This document shows positions 23,393 to 35,876 of a stretch of DNA of 64,000 nt, piece after piece. The position numbers were made by a program, and so were the translations under genes. Position 1 is the stretch's first letter. The number at the start of each line of letters is the position of its first letter. Origin of the DNA: Isoetes taiwanensis (Eukaryota; Streptophyta; Lycopodiopsida; Isoetales; Isoetaceae); assembly GCA_021234155.1 (NCBI GenBank), contig JAJEKV010000173.1, positions 553,843 through 617,842 on the forward strand, read 5' to 3'. Under the pieces are notes generated by a model that did no database searches, was not told the origin of the DNA, and was given only the letters and a program-made list of their open reading frames with translations.

Positions 23393-26300
23393 TGAGGGGG
23401 CTTTGAAGCGGGAGCAAAGTGGCACCGCTTAATGTAAGATTGTGGCTTCATAGAAGTTGAGGGTCCCTCGAAGTTTTACTTGGTGTAATGGCTGGTTGGG
23501 TGGTGGTAGAGCATATGCAAGACATGATAGAGGCTACTATAATGCTTTGGTAGCAACCCCATTTGTTCGCTTTTCATCGTGAGAACCTCTTGAATATCGC
23601 AATTTCGACCATAATCCATGATATTTCTCTTGCTCTCATACGGTGGTGCATCTTTGCCTCTAAGACATATTTCGTGAATACATTTTTCTTGAAGGATGAT
23701 GATTTTGTGGCGTGTGTAGACAAAGCGTGGTTCACTTCTTTCTCTCGACATAGGGGCATGGCGGGGTATTGTTGATGCTCTCGCGCGTGAAGTCTTTTGC
23801 TAAAGGTTGGGGTCGTGGAGCGGGCTCGCCGCTCACCGAGCCTTTTGTCGGCTCTTTATCGACAACTTGAGGCATGCAGGTCCTGTTGCCCCATCGGATG
23901 GTCATGTGGAGAAGCAAATTTTGTGTAGCATTAGGCGGATGGAATCAACAGGTGCACTTTGCTCGCATTAAAGCCGGGTTGCAATGGTTCAAGGAGGAGA
24001 CCGGTGTGTGTTTTTCTTCTTGAGCTGCCAAAACAAGAAAAGCTATTTGCATCTCTTGATCTCTGCAGACTCAAGATGGGCGTGTTGTTTCAGATCCGGT
24101 GAGCTTAGAGGCTTTTGCATAATCACTTTTCAGCTTTCTTCATCGCTTCGGCATCTTCCCTTTCGATCCCAGATTTTCAAGCGGCCTTGCTTGCTAAGGT
24201 TCATCCTATAGTCACCAATGAGCAAAGGGCCACTTTAGAGGCTGAGATCAGCCAGAATGATTTAGCTGAGGCTACATTTTCTCTCAAGAGGGGCAAGTGT
24301 CCGGGTCTTGATGGTATTCCAGTGGAGTTTTTCCAGGAGTATTGGGATTGGCTTGATGCAGATGTGTATGATGCTTTCAGGGATTTTAAAAGACAGAGGC
24401 ACCTGGACAAAATCCTCAACTCTGGTTGCATCTCCCTTATTCCAAAATGTAAAGATCCCTCTTCCATTTCAGATAGGCGCCCCATTACTTTGTTGTCCTC
24501 GGTGTACAAGATCTTTGCTAAAGCTTTTGCTCAGAAGCTTTGTGGCGTGCTTACTGAGTCCATCTCCTCCATGCAGTCAGGTTTCTTGCCTCGCCGGTGT
24601 ATCTTGAATAATGTGGCAGCAGCATATGAGGGTCTCTATTGGGCTAGAATGCATGGTTACCCCATTGTATACTTGAAGCTGGATTTTGCAAAAGCATATG
24701 ATGGTGTTGGATTTGGAGTTTCTGGGAGCGATTGCCTTTTACGTCTTGGTTTTGGTGCCCGATTAAGCAAGCGGATGTTATGAAACTTCATTATTACGCT
24801 TTCGTTCTTCAGTTCTTTTTCAAGGAGAACCATCAACATTTTTTCAGGTGGAACATGGCATTCGCCAGGGCTGTCCTTTGGCACCGTTGCTTTTTACAAT
24901 TGTGGCAGAGATTCTTTCTCAGGTATTCTCTCTTGCAGTGCAGGAAGGCATCCTGCATGGTCTTCCCATGAATAATGGTTCACAAGAGATCTCAGAATCG
25001 GTATGCGAGATGTCACTTTCTTGTTGTTAATGGTGATGAGCGTAATTTGCGTAATGCCATTTCCTTATTGGACAGTTTCTCTTTGGCTTCTCGTATCTTT
25101 GTGGGATGGCAAAAGTGTACTGCCCTGTGGGCTCTAGACTCTCCAGTGCCGTCTTCTGTGGTTGCATTTCCATGGAAGGTTCTTCCTCATGGGAAGGCAA
25201 CTAAGCTTCTAGGCATTCCAGTTGGTATACACCTCTCATCTGGTGATGCGTGGGATGTCATTATTAAGGGGTTGGAAAGGCATTTGTTCTGGTGGTCCAC
25301 GGCTAAGTTATCCATGGCTGGTCGTGTAATTGTGGCAAAGTCAGTCCTGAGTGGTACACATGTCTACATGGCATCCATCTTGCTGGCACCGCAGTCAAAG
25401 ATGCAGCTCATTGTTCGTGACTTTGTCGGGAACTTCATCCGGGGGTGGCTTTGAAGAAGAAGGCGATGTTAAAGTTAGTTGGTAAGTGCATCTAAACTTT
25501 GTGGGGGGCTGGGGATGATTCACTTTCTTCTCCAGAGCAAGGTGCTGATCTCTAAGTTCATGTGGCGGATTCTCAATAATGCTGATAATTCTCCAGGTCT
25601 GCGTCTCATTCACCAGTCTTTACAGAGGTGCATTTCCTTTGGCTCTCCATCCATTAAGCCTCTTCTCCCATGGGCATTATTCTATCCACTTTCTCCATAT
25701 CCTAATGCATCTCCTTTCCTCAAGGGGTTGCTAAGCGCTTGGGAGCATGCGCACTTTGTTTGAGTTCCATCCAATGGCCCCCACAGATCTTACAACCCGG
25801 TTGTTGGTGGATCCCTTTGGGTGGCGGTTATCTGATTGTCCCCGGTCTCTTCATCCATCCATTGGCCTTAGCGTCGGTGGTGGCGAGCAAAGAGGTGCTC
25901 ACGGTATACGCATGGTATAATGAGACAAGATTGTTGGCGTGGAATGAGTTTAAATTGAAGTTCCTTCTCTTCGTTGGGACCGGAGCATTTGGGAAAAAGT
26001 AGCCGCTACACTTCCTCCACACCCACAAGATGTGGCTTCCGGCTCACGGGTGGTTCATGGCGGTGTTAAGGAGGAGCACCCGTGCACTCGATGTATGTGG
26101 TCTGCTTCATCGAGGTGTTGCCTCCATCGCCAAGGTGGCCTTTAGTTATCCCCGAGCCTCATCGTAAGCGATGCGGTGATGGGTATGGGATAAATTGCTT
26201 CATCCTAAGCTATCCATTTTATGGTGGCGAGATCACTCATAGATGCGTCTGCGGGTAAACACTTTGTTGTTCATCGATTTCGATCTAGAAGTCTCCGTGA

Positions 26301-26680
26301 TCGCGCCCTCTTTGCACGCAGAGGGATGAGACAATTGAGCCTTTGCTTTTCTTGTGTCACCATGTTCGACCTGCTTGGCGTTGGCTTCCGAGTCTTTTCC
26401 ATTGTGACTTGAATAGTCGGTGAGGTCCTTTTGTCGATCTATCCTAGTTCTTGGGACAAGTTGGCAAAGAGGGCTTTCCACTTAGCATCTGCTTGGATCA
26501 TCTGGTCCATCTGGAAGAGACGAAATCTCCTCATCTTCAAGGGACATCTCTTTTCAGATACGCAAGTGCTTAGCGATGCCCGTAGTCGCATTGTGAAGGC
26601 GTACAAATGTTCTTCCTTGAAGGATGACATCAAAAGTGTCATTTGGGAACAATATCTTCAGATTCACACCTACTCATAGC
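23393..26680 (+). pseudogene. LINE ORF2, reverse transcriptase and C-terminal region
   Basis: Pieces in shifting frames make up the RT. A linker at 23984-24060 (GGDRCVFFFLSC) leads into the fingers and motif A at 24115-24783 (GKCPGLDGIPVEFFQEYW, DRRPITLLSSVYKIFAKA, IVYLKLDFAKAYDGV). Motif B is at about 24845-24910 (VEHGIRQGCPLAPLLFTI), and the thumb is at 24975-25454 (HGKATKLLGIPVGIHLSS, STAKLSMAGRVIVAKSVL). The last pieces are at 26431-26679 (AWIIWSIWKRRNLLIFKG). The F/YADD catalytic box expected just before VVNGDERNLRNA (about 25000-25045) is not present in any frame, so activity is lost independently of the frameshifts. Confidence 0.85.
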
Positions 26681-26845
26681 AAACAGTTATGCTCATGGTG
26701 ATCTGTATTCTCTGCTTTTCTATGTTATGTATGTGGTGGGTAGTGTTGCTCTAGTGGATATCTTCTCCACTGGGTTTTGAGTCCCCCATGTACTCTTTGT
26801 ATTCTTTTGAGTAATAAAGGTCCACGTTCATCAAAAAAAAAAAAG

Positions 26846-28364
26846 CAGGAAACGAAAGGGTATGACATGTGAAATTTCAACTCATATTGTTAAGTGATAC
26901 CAGGTAAAGTATTCTAGCTTGGGAGTTAGATTTAAAAGGATGATGTATCCAGACTTTATGAAAACTTAAGGATGAATATATGGAACTTTAAAAACAGAGT
27001 ATATGCTCTGACTACAAGCAATTAGGACATTACTAAGAGTCTAGAAATTATAATGATCACAATATGGGATTAATTCAAACCTTTCCAGATGACATGGGGT
27101 TTTGAGTATTGATGATTAAATTGACTAATGAAATGACATTAGTAGGAATGTTGTGAAAAGTAAGCTTAAAGGGACATAAGTTAAGCAAAAGTTGCATGCA
27201 GACTATAAGGAACTAGTTGACTTTGATGGATAAGGATCTTTTATGTTGCATGAAATGCATGGCAGCATGAAAACAGATACTTGAAGTAAAAAATAAGATA
27301 TGCTTTGCATTAAAAATAGAATAGAATAGAATAGTTGTTTTAAGATAAAGTCACTTGACTTAAGACCATTGTTGAGTGCAATGTCTCTAGTTTGCTCGAC
27401 TTTTGTACAGAGTGATAAGGTTATCAAGGGGTTGACCGAGATAACTTGGACTGCTAGTATGGCTATTTCTTTGAGAATTTTTTTTTTTTTTTTTTTTTGG
27501 TCCCTACCGTCCACGTAAGCAGCGCTCTCATGTGGATGGGTCCAATAGAACAAAGCGAGCACAGAGCTGGTTTCCTTAGTAACAAAGAATTGCCAGAAGG
27601 AAAAGCTCATGGTTGCCATGGAACCATTACTCTATTACTCAATTCAAAAGCATCAAAGATCATTAGAGAGACTTATCGCAGCTCCAGAAACCCCTGTTTC
27701 TTGCATAAGAAACCCCTCTCTGAGTTAACAATGGCTATGAAGTCACAATGCCTAAATTTACGCTGGCATTCAAGAAGATTCAAAGTATCTCAGAAAACAC
27801 AGTTGCTGAGACAGAGGTTTAAGGGGTGTGGTCAGGACTCAATGCTGAGTCCCCCATCTTGCCAGAATGGACCAAATGCACATATTCAAGAAAGGAATTT
27901 TTAATATATCATATTTTTGGCTTCAAAATAAGCTGCTTTCTAAATGAGGTAAGTTATTAGTGAACAAAGAAAATAAAAGGAAGATGCAACAAAATGTGCA
28001 TTGCCTTCAGAATGACACGCTCTTATCTGCCACCAAACATGCCCAGGATCACAAAAACAGATCTGCAAACCTTTTTTAAACGTTGAAGAGGAATTAGAAA
28101 ATTAAACCATTAGCTCGTTCATCGGAGACTGGCAATATGCAGCAAAAACTCTTCATCTAGGCACACTGCATTGCTGAAAACTAGAGCGCCAAAATAGAGC
28201 TATGTGGAGAATGGATGCCATCTCCTTTCTCATCTACGTTTTAGGAAGCCTGAGCATTTCTCAGAGATTTCCTTCTAAATTCAAAGAATTATGCTGGAAG
28301 AGTAGATAAGAGATTTTGAAAATGGCGTTACTCTATAATTGGACTGGTTGAAATTGGAGAGATC
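26846..28364. other. Stretch without a recognised gene; short GAATA and poly(T) runs
   Basis: A short (AATAG)4 run lies at about 27315-27334 and a poly(T) run at 27481-27499. The poly(T) may be the tail of a minus-strand retroposed sequence to its right. A 135-codon frame at 27497-27904 has no recognisable domain. Confidence 0.35.
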
Positions 28365-28680
28365 ATGAATCTAGTCGTGAGGGGTGTAATCTGGGTAGAG
28401 CATAGAAAGCGGAATCTAAGGAACAATGACATCAAGGATGATGATGCTTTTATTCATGTAAAGCCCAATTCCAGGTCTATTAAGCCTTCATTTAAAAAGA
28501 AAATTAATATAGATGTTGATATAGTAGCTCTCTATAAACGTGGTCGGCTGAAAGAGGCAGTGCATCAGTTGTATTATAAAAATGGTTTTTTTTTTTTTAA
28601 AACATCATCTCCCATAACACACCCAAAACAAAATATAGTCAAATTTAAAAGAGATAACCAGTTTAAAGAAGCCTATGAAT
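28365..28680 (+). pseudogene. PPR protein N-terminal fragment
   Basis: The frame contains VDIVALYKRGRLKEAVHQLY, which matches the pattern DIVALCKxGRLKEALxxLY seen at the start of many plant pentatricopeptide-repeat proteins. These bind organellar RNA. The fragment begins around 28365 and ends after about 70 residues. It is broken by a poly(T) run and a repeated sequence at 28585-28640, and ends FKRDNQFKEAYE before a poly(A) run at 28680-28695. It is far shorter than any working PPR protein. The nearby poly(A) suggests a retroposed copy. Confidence 0.5.
28599..28625 (+). repeat. 25-bp repeat shared in inverse orientation with 38.67-38.70 kb
   Basis: AAAACATCATCTCCCATAAC followed by ACACC is identical to the complement of 38673-38697. 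It sits between a poly(T) run and AAAACAAAATATAG, so it may be the end of a small mobile element. Confidence 0.7.
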
Positions 28681-28695
28681 AAAAAAAAAAAAAGA

Positions 28696-31289
28696 ACATA
28701 ATAACTAGGTTGTTTAGTAAAAGAATAAATTTAAAGAGAGGCCTCTTGTAAGCATGTAGGCAACCATCTCACCTGTTATTTCTATGGATCCTGCCATATA
28801 CTTGCAAAGGGGATTTTGGTCCTTTATAAGCATTCTGGTATAGGAACTCTGGTAATACTATACAATATCATTGTAAAATATGAGCCACATTCTATAAGTT
28901 TTCTCTTTCCAGCCAGTCCAAAAATACAGCAAAGCGGGTAGGTTAGTAAAACCATACCTTGACCTTGCAATATGAGTGGCTGCATGTGGAACCCTAGGAT
29001 GAAAATGGTGCACTCCTCGTCAACATTTACTAATTGAAGTGTGATTTTGACAGTACAGCCACCTCTTAGGTCCTTCAACCCAAATATAATCTACAATTCA
29101 AATTTAAGATCTTCATATATGTAGCACAATTAAGGCAAGTTCAGATCAGAGCACTAGGCCATCTAGAATGCAAAAGTCTCATATAATAAATCTTCTGCCT
29201 TGATAGTTTGCAAAATTACTTGTAAACTAGCATTCCAAGTAAGAACTATGGACACAAGGTAAGTTCGGATACATGAAGCTTGTGCAGGTGGATACCATCA
29301 CAACTCTAGTGCACTTGAAGTTTTTTTTAAGTCCATCTCTTTTGAATCCACAATGGATCCGCTAATGCAATTGCAATGGTCAAACCCAAGGGATTCACAA
29401 ATCATCTACACCAGCGCGGGCTGTCCAAGAAGACATAAATATGACTTGAAAGGAATACAAACCGGAGATTGATGGACACATGAAAATATCTCCATATGAT
29501 GGTGTGGGTGTTAGACGCTCGTCTTTCCCCTGTAGAAATTATGTGAATTGTCCCTACCATTGTAAAACTATGGCAAGCAGATCTTGCTGGTCCACTACAT
29601 TGCCATGGAGCTCCAGCAAGCCATATCCAGAAACCCACAGATGAGGCATACAAACATGTAAAAAGATGTAAGTACAACTCTTAAACAAAGATTGGGCATT
29701 TCATGAGAAATAAAAATTAGCAGATCAACACATTAGAGAAGCAAGGACGACCTTTCCTCCTCTAAATCCGGCCTTTTGAAGGCATCTTGCTTCATATCTA
29801 ACAAAAAGAAATTCTGAACCTTAAAGTATAAGGCTTGATGCTTGCATGTGAGCTGCCAAAGAATAAAAAATAATAATAATAAATAAAAATTTGCATAGAG
29901 GGCTAAACCATTTAGAATGTAGCATACAAGTAAAGGAATACATGGTGCACTTTAGATGTACTCATTAGTATATCCATTTGAATACAACATCAAATCATAA
30001 CAAAATCATATTAAAAAGCATACAAAAATATAACGAACTCCCTATTGTTATGCTAGATATTAAAAGTTTTGCATCATTCAAAAGAATAAGAAGAGGAAAA
30101 GAATTTACAACATTTTGCAAGAAAGGAAAAGAAAAAAAAGAAGAGAAAGCTATCGTATTGTTATCATGAGATTGCGTTCATGAGATCTTAAGATACTATG
30201 CCTTATAAATTAATCGTTACTTTTGTCTCCATTACTAACTAAGTGTTGTTTTGCTCTTGCTTTAGTGATATTATACTCATGTTGATTATACAAAACCGGA
30301 ATTCACTGTATGAAGTTAATTAGGTGGCTGGCTTCAAAGTTATAGCCATTATACATCTTAATAACTAAGTGCCTTTCTAGATCACGACGCATTAAATCCA
30401 TATATTAGTATATGCTACCCAAGAGAACATTAACAAGATTACATAAAGAATCATTAAAAAAGAACAATTAAATTCTTCCACTATTCTTTGCACCATACTT
30501 TAGCATATAATATGACAACAGAAGAATGATATTGGATCCTAAGCAACAAGATTAAAAATCCTTAATGGTAGATTAGACAATAGGCATTAACTTATATTAT
30601 GCCTTAATTATGAGGGAGGTATAGTGCATCTGCAAAAAAACTGGGCCCTGATAAGGGGAACTAGTCTCTTGGAATATGTCTCTTATGAGTAGCAGTGGCT
30701 GGTGTGTGACAATAGGGATAATTGGAAGTTTCCAGTCTTTACTAACGTTACGTATGAGAGCACGCAATGCAATAAATATCATGTACATAGAAGGTCCACT
30801 AAGATGTGAAGAGATTAGCACGAGCATAGTTGGCAAGGCAATGAAAATGAGCATTAGAGACTAATTAGTCTATAGGATGATAGACAATTCTAGCATTGCA
30901 ACCAATCACCTTAAATTGCATATCCTTTGGTTGAGGCAGTGCATTTTCTGCATCCAAAGCGCATCCCAGTAATTAAGGAGGCAGAGGTGTGGTGGATTTC
31001 AGATGCAGCCCACTAGCCGACTTGGTATATGAGAAGCACGCATGGACCTGGCTGGCAGTTGGTTAACAGTTAGATTAGACGGCAGTGCTATGGGGGAGTA
31101 AACAAATATGAAGGTGGATTAATTAAGCAGGCAATGGTAGTAGACCGAGGCTTTGAATAGGTTTGATGTGTAGTTTAAAACAAGTTAGTGGTTTTAGAGT
31201 TACGAGGGTAGGAACACAAAAGTAAACAAAGCGAGGATTTCTTCGTACAGATTCGACAAAGAAATGGCCCATATAAAAATATGCCAGCC
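28696..31289. other. Intergenic stretch, nothing recognised
   Basis: AT-rich sequence with short unremarkable ORFs on both strands. No repeat of note, RNA gene or conserved motif was identified. Confidence 0.4.
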
Positions 31290-31460
31290 AGCTACAACCC
31301 AAACCCCTAAACCCCACATATACGCCGTATGTACGCCCCCCATACGCATATTCCAACCAACCCCTTGTACGCGTATACTCCCACGTACGCGTACTCCTGT
31401 ACGTACTGCCACCTTGGCGTCGCCGTATACGCCCCCACGCGTCGTCGACGTCTGGATCTC
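31290..31460 (+). promoter_or_regulatory. Cluster of CGCG and ACGT-core motifs upstream of the host gene
   Basis: Within 170 bp lie GTACGCGTATAC, CCACGTACGCGTAC, TGTACGTACTG, CGTATACGCC, CCACGCGTCG and GTCGACGTC, plus several TACGC repeats. ACGCGT fits the CGCG-type site bound by CAMTA factors, and ACGT cores fit bZIP/bHLH sites. The region is markedly CpG-rich against AT-rich surroundings and lies about 0.9 kb before the start codon at 32373. Role as a promoter is inferred from position and motifs. Confidence 0.45.
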
Positions 31461-32372
31461 GAAGCGGCTCCAGCCTTGCCATCCTAGCTGTCCCTTCCAC
31501 ATGTGAGTAGCGTGTGTATTTCGTCTTCTCGCTGCCCAGGCACAGTTTTGGCATGAATTCATGCTGATTTCCTTCTAGCCCTTTGGTTTCTATGTTGTTT
31601 TCTCCTCTGTTCCGGCAGCTCGGATCGTCTAACCTTGGCTATGGCTTCTTCGCCTTTGGTTTTGCAGAGGTACCAAAAACCGTTTGTTTCAGCTCTTCCA
31701 CCTCAACGCTTCGTTGTCATGCTAGCTAATCTGGGCATTGCCCCCTTTTTTTTCTCTGCGCCCATGATCTCAACTTTTGTCAGTCGGTTTTCGATCCTTT
31801 TGTATTTCTCTGTCGTGCTAGATTTTTCCAAGTTTGCGTAAGAAATGTTTCTCTCGTCTTAGCAGCGGATTAGTATTATCCCTGCTCTTTAGCTCGTTTT
31901 TGTTGGGTTCATCAGCATGATCAGTGCATCTGTTTTTTTATCATTTTATTTCATTGTCTCTGGCGAGCCACCTGCAAATACTCGAAAACCTTGACCTTCC
32001 TTGGATCTGGTATTTTAAGACGTCATCCCATCTTCAGCTCTTGACTTTATACTGAAAATATTTCCGATGCTTTCGTTGCTGTGCCTTTTATTCAGGTTAT
32101 GCTTATGCCTATGCTGTTTTCTTTTTCTCCCAAGCTCTTTTCAAATGCAATCTTTTTCTTCGGCATTGTATGAATATTGTCTTTGATGCATGTTAGCTTA
32201 GTAAAAAGCCAAGCTGAAAGTTCTTCAACACATGAATTTTTTCAGCTAAACTGCTGCGATTTCTGAAACCAGGTCTTAAGTAGTATTTAGAAATGGGGCG
32301 GCCAAAGCTTTTTTCAAAGACGGCACTTGTGCGGTAAAGCTAGTGTTTTTCGTTCAGCATTTTCCTAGTTGA
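31461..32372 (+). other. Probable 5' leader region of the host gene, possibly with an intron
   Basis: T-rich sequence with many intron-like tracts. A short frame at 31635-31841 (MAMASSPLVLQRYQKPFVSA) could be an upstream ORF or unrelated. The transcription start and any leader intron cannot be placed from sequence alone. Confidence 0.35.
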
Positions 32373-34598
32373 ATGCGGATGGAGAAGAAAAGGAAGCGCG
32401 AAAAAGGTCCCCCGAATGGGGCCGAAGGAGAAAATGGTGGCTCCCCATCTCAGGTAACTTGAGTCTTGTCTGTTGTTGTCGTGTAACACTAGTGTGGCCT
32501 TTTGGGTTTAGGTAGTTTTCTTAACTGTTCAAGTTAGCATTTATTTCCCATTTCTGGTATATCAAGCTCAAAATATGATTTGTCTACGGCAAAGCACTGA
32601 TGCTGTGAAGAGGGAACTACCCTTTTTCTTATCTGCAGAAACCCATCGAAAATGATCCGAAGTTGAGTTCTAACAAGCAGCCTGTTAGCAGTACAGCTAA
32701 CAATACTCTGCCAGGAGGCCTTTCTTACAACACTCAACCTTTTCATCCTGCTTGTCCATGGCAGTTTCCCCTGCAGCATCATGTTTCTAACACATCCCAA
32801 ACCCAGCCTCAACAAACACAACAGCAGCAGCAGCAGCAGCAGCAGCAACCACAAGCTTCACAACCACAGGCACCATTGCAGACTCAGGCACCGCAGCCAG
32901 AGCAGCCCGCAGGTGGCCAGCCGCAACCAACACAGACACCAGCGCAGCCTGGACAGCATCAGGTTCCCTACTGGCCATCTTATGCAGAATACGCAGCTGG
33001 AAGGCACCACTTCATGCCTTTCCCGCCAGGTCATGCAGATGCAAATTGGTCTGGGTCGGGTTTTGGTGGTTCCCAACCTGCCAATGGGAATGGCACACCT
33101 TTTGGATATGCTACCAGCTTTCCGCATCCTCCTGCTGGCGGTCAATCGGGCTACCCAGGTATTGCTTTTATTTCTGTAGAAAGTGTCATTAAGGATTACT
33201 TGTTAGAAGTTTTTTGATGGTAGCCTACTCTTGTTTGCTATTTTCTAACCAATTCCAAGTCTCAAATACTTTTGGCAGGGCCTTGGGACCCAAATGCATG
33301 GTATGCACAACAGCAAGCAGCATTTGCTGCTGGTTACGTGCCTCCTTATGCAGGGTATTATGGATATGCAGCACCAGGATGTGTTACTGGGATTGGCCCA
33401 CATCCTATGCATAAAGGGACCATCAAGCTGCCCCCAGGGCTCTCCCAGAAACATCAACAGTTATGGGAGGTTCAGGTACCACTTCATGAATATTAAAACC
33501 AAGATTTTCTGATTGACTGTTTTGTTTGCTTCCACATTTTCTTCAGAGGCGGCTACATGTTGATTGTTTGATAGGTTTCTTCATTGTTTGCAGTCAATGG
33601 AGAACATACATATTTGGGCTGCCTTAGCACGTGCAGAAGCAGAAATATCATTTTTAAGGAGCAAGGTCATGCAGTTAGATGGTGAAGTGCAGGCTACAAA
33701 ATCTCATCCTGATTTGGGTCTGGAAGTGGCAGCAGCTGCACAGCCTGCAAAACGCAACCGCAGCAGAAAAAGTAATGCTGCAGGAGCTAATCCCAATGAA
33801 CCAACTGTTCCTAAGCCTAGAGGGAGAAGACCTGCAAGTGAAAAGAACTTGCTATGTGAAAAGAAAGATAAAGTTGATATTGACAAGAAAGTTGAATTGC
33901 TAACTTCACCAGTAGCGGCTAAGCCTGATATAACCACAAATTCTTCAATTGCAATAGACGTTAATAACAGCTCAGTTGATGATAAAGTTAAGTGCAGGAC
34001 GGTAGGTGGTGCAGAGACTGCTGCTAATGTTCCTCCGTTTCTGAATAATGGGATACATGATAAACTTGACTTTGGTTCATCCAAGTTGGGGGCTCAGCTT
34101 ACACAAGCTCCTGACAAGAATGTGGATGGTTTGGGCAAAACACCAAGGTCTCCTATTTTTGATGGAGATAGATTAAGAGCAATGAAAGAAAATTGCACAG
34201 AAACTGATAGGATGGGCAAACTTGCAGGCTTTGCACCTGGCAAGCTAAATGGGTTGAAAGGCCCTGAACTTTATGGGGGTGCTAGAGCTATGGCCAGTGG
34301 AGAAACATGGGCAGTGGCTTCTGGTGCCAATCCTTGCAAGAACAATACATTTGAAGGCAGGGGATTTCCCAATTCCTCTGGAATTGATGCGGGCAAAGCC
34401 AGTTCACTGAATATTGATAAGGTTCTTCCTGGATGGCAGCATACGAGCGAAGATGTATCTGATGAACAGCAGGATGAGGAGGATGATGCCGATGATGAAG
34501 ATGATTCTGTTTTAGAGGAAATGAATGCCTCCAAGCTGGTAAATCTTAACCCTACTGCAGGTATATCAAATGGAATCTCACAAATAAATCGGTGGTGA
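32373..34598 (+). CDS. Gln/Pro-rich nuclear-type protein with coiled coil, four coding exons
   Basis: Coding exons at 32373-32453, 32639-33158, 33279-33475 and 33594-34598 join in frame across GT-AG introns (CAG|GTAACT, CTGCAG|AAA, CCAG|GTATTG, GGCAG|GG, CAG|GTACC, GCAG|TCA) and give about 600 residues. The second Met, two codons on, is an alternative start. The N-terminus is basic (KKRKREKG, a likely nuclear signal). A Gln/Pro-rich region of about 60 residues includes ten consecutive Gln, and an aromatic/Gly/Ala stretch contains WYAQQQAAFAAGYVPPYAGY. Next come PPGLSQKHQQLWEVQ and a predicted coiled coil (WAALARAEAEISFLRSKVMQ). Two basic patches follow (KRNRSRK; KPRGRRPAS, AT-hook-like) and an acidic tail (DEQQDEEDDADDEDD). 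This suggests a transcription or chromatin co-factor. I do not recognise the family, so no symbol is given. No frame damage is seen. Confidence 0.8.
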
Positions 34599-35818
34599 AT
34601 TTATAACTTTCACAGTTACAGTAATGGAATCCAGTCTCTATAAGGAGTTCCAACATCATAGATTATACAGGGTTGAACATAATCAAGGAAGTCCCTAACC
34701 ATGATGAGTTTTGAGTTAGGAACTAACATAATATCTGGGTAGTTTTATCAGGAATCGCTGACCAAAAGCTTTTCCTTTCCTAAGGCTCAAGTCTGGAGGA
34801 AAGCTATAGCAAATTTTGTAAAGTACGTTGATGTAAGACGGCTCAACTTTGTTCTGTTTTGTAACTTTGACTTGTAACATTAGTCAATTATTATTAAGCT
34901 CAAGTTGCGGTCTCTGCACTGTTCTATGCGCTCTTGTTCTATGTGGAAGTCAAAATGTTTTTGGTCATATGTGTAATGTTTAACGCCCTTCTTTCAGCTT
35001 ATAATGTATTGTCTTTATAGAAAAGGGCCGTTAGAAATTATTGCCAGGTGCTGCTAGAATATCTGGACATGGTTATGGTAAGTAAGTGTTGAGCATTATA
35101 AGTCTTGGAAACTGATGTATTCCAGAAGATCAAGTGGAGAAGTTGCTCACTTCCGTAAGTTTGAGGCTTGAGGATTTTGCATATTCAAGCTCTTGCTTAA
35201 CAACATATAGATTTTGGCGAATATAATCAGAATGGGAGCTCCCTACAGTCATCCAACTTGCATCATTCTACTTCAAAGCATAGGTTGATATCTTAAGTTA
35301 TTTAATTTGAGGTTGAATGTCCTAGATGTCTGTAATGGCGTTGGCTTTTTGCATTAGTCCCTATTAGTCCCTAAAGAGAGTCCATCCCACCCAACGTACA
35401 CAACGTAGGATAATGGATCAATACGCATAACGGAAAATGCCAATACGAATGCTATTCAAGCATGCATATTTATGTTGCTTTATTGTGTATGTTATTTTCT
35501 ACGCCATTGATTGCCTTGCCGTGAATATGTCGAATGAAGCGCTTTTGACTTTGGAGAAGCCACTTCGAAGGAGGAAAAACACTCGTTTTGACGTGGCGTC
35601 ATATTTCCTGGTCAGAATTCCTTTGCTTCAAATTGTGTGACGAAAAAAGTGGGAGCCATGTACTAAATTTTTTTTATTGAGGATGGCTATTACATGGAAT
35701 GATATGAGGCGCGGCACCAACGAAGCATTTTGCAATGGCCCAATATACTTTGCCTAATTCGTTTTGGGTGGCGGGAGGGTTTTCTGGCAGTGGTTAGGAC
35801 TATGATTTCAGTATCGTA
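34599..35818. other. 3' flank of the host gene and intergenic DNA
   Basis: The 3' UTR probably runs through 34600-34990. AT-rich words resembling plant polyadenylation signals occur near 34890 and 35000 but none can be chosen. A 67-codon frame at 35437-35640 shows no known motif. Confidence 0.35.
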
Positions 35819-35847
35819 CTAGTAATAGTGCCCAGCGTTGTTGGGCA
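35819..35847 (-). mobile_element. Helitron 3' terminus (body extends to the right)
   Basis: On the minus strand the hairpin TGCCCAACAACGCTGGGCA (35847-35829) is followed by CTATTA and the terminal CTAG (35822-35819), then T. Loop AAC and spacing match the termini at 329 and 20637. The polypyrimidine tract to the right would then lie inside this Helitron. Its 5' end was not found. Confidence 0.65.
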
Positions 35848-35876
35848 TAAATTAGGAATCTGTGCGGACAAAAACC

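Larger units (their letters stand above)
21440..26845 (+). mobile_element. L1-type LINE, nearly full length, inactive
   Basis: About 5.4 kb contains in order a gag-like ORF1, an APE-type endonuclease, a reverse transcriptase, a C-terminal region and a 3' UTR ending TTTGAGTAATAAAGGTCCAC followed by a poly(A) run at about 26834-26844. This order and the poly(A) tail are those of plant L1 elements. It differs from the other two LINEs here, which have simple-repeat tails. Many frameshifts and the apparent loss of the RT catalytic box make it dead. The exact 5' end is uncertain and no target duplication was confirmed. Confidence 0.85.

Noticed and set aside
27497-27904. 135-codon frame after the poly(T) run as a gene
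   Set aside because: No domain, no splice partners and no clear codon pattern.
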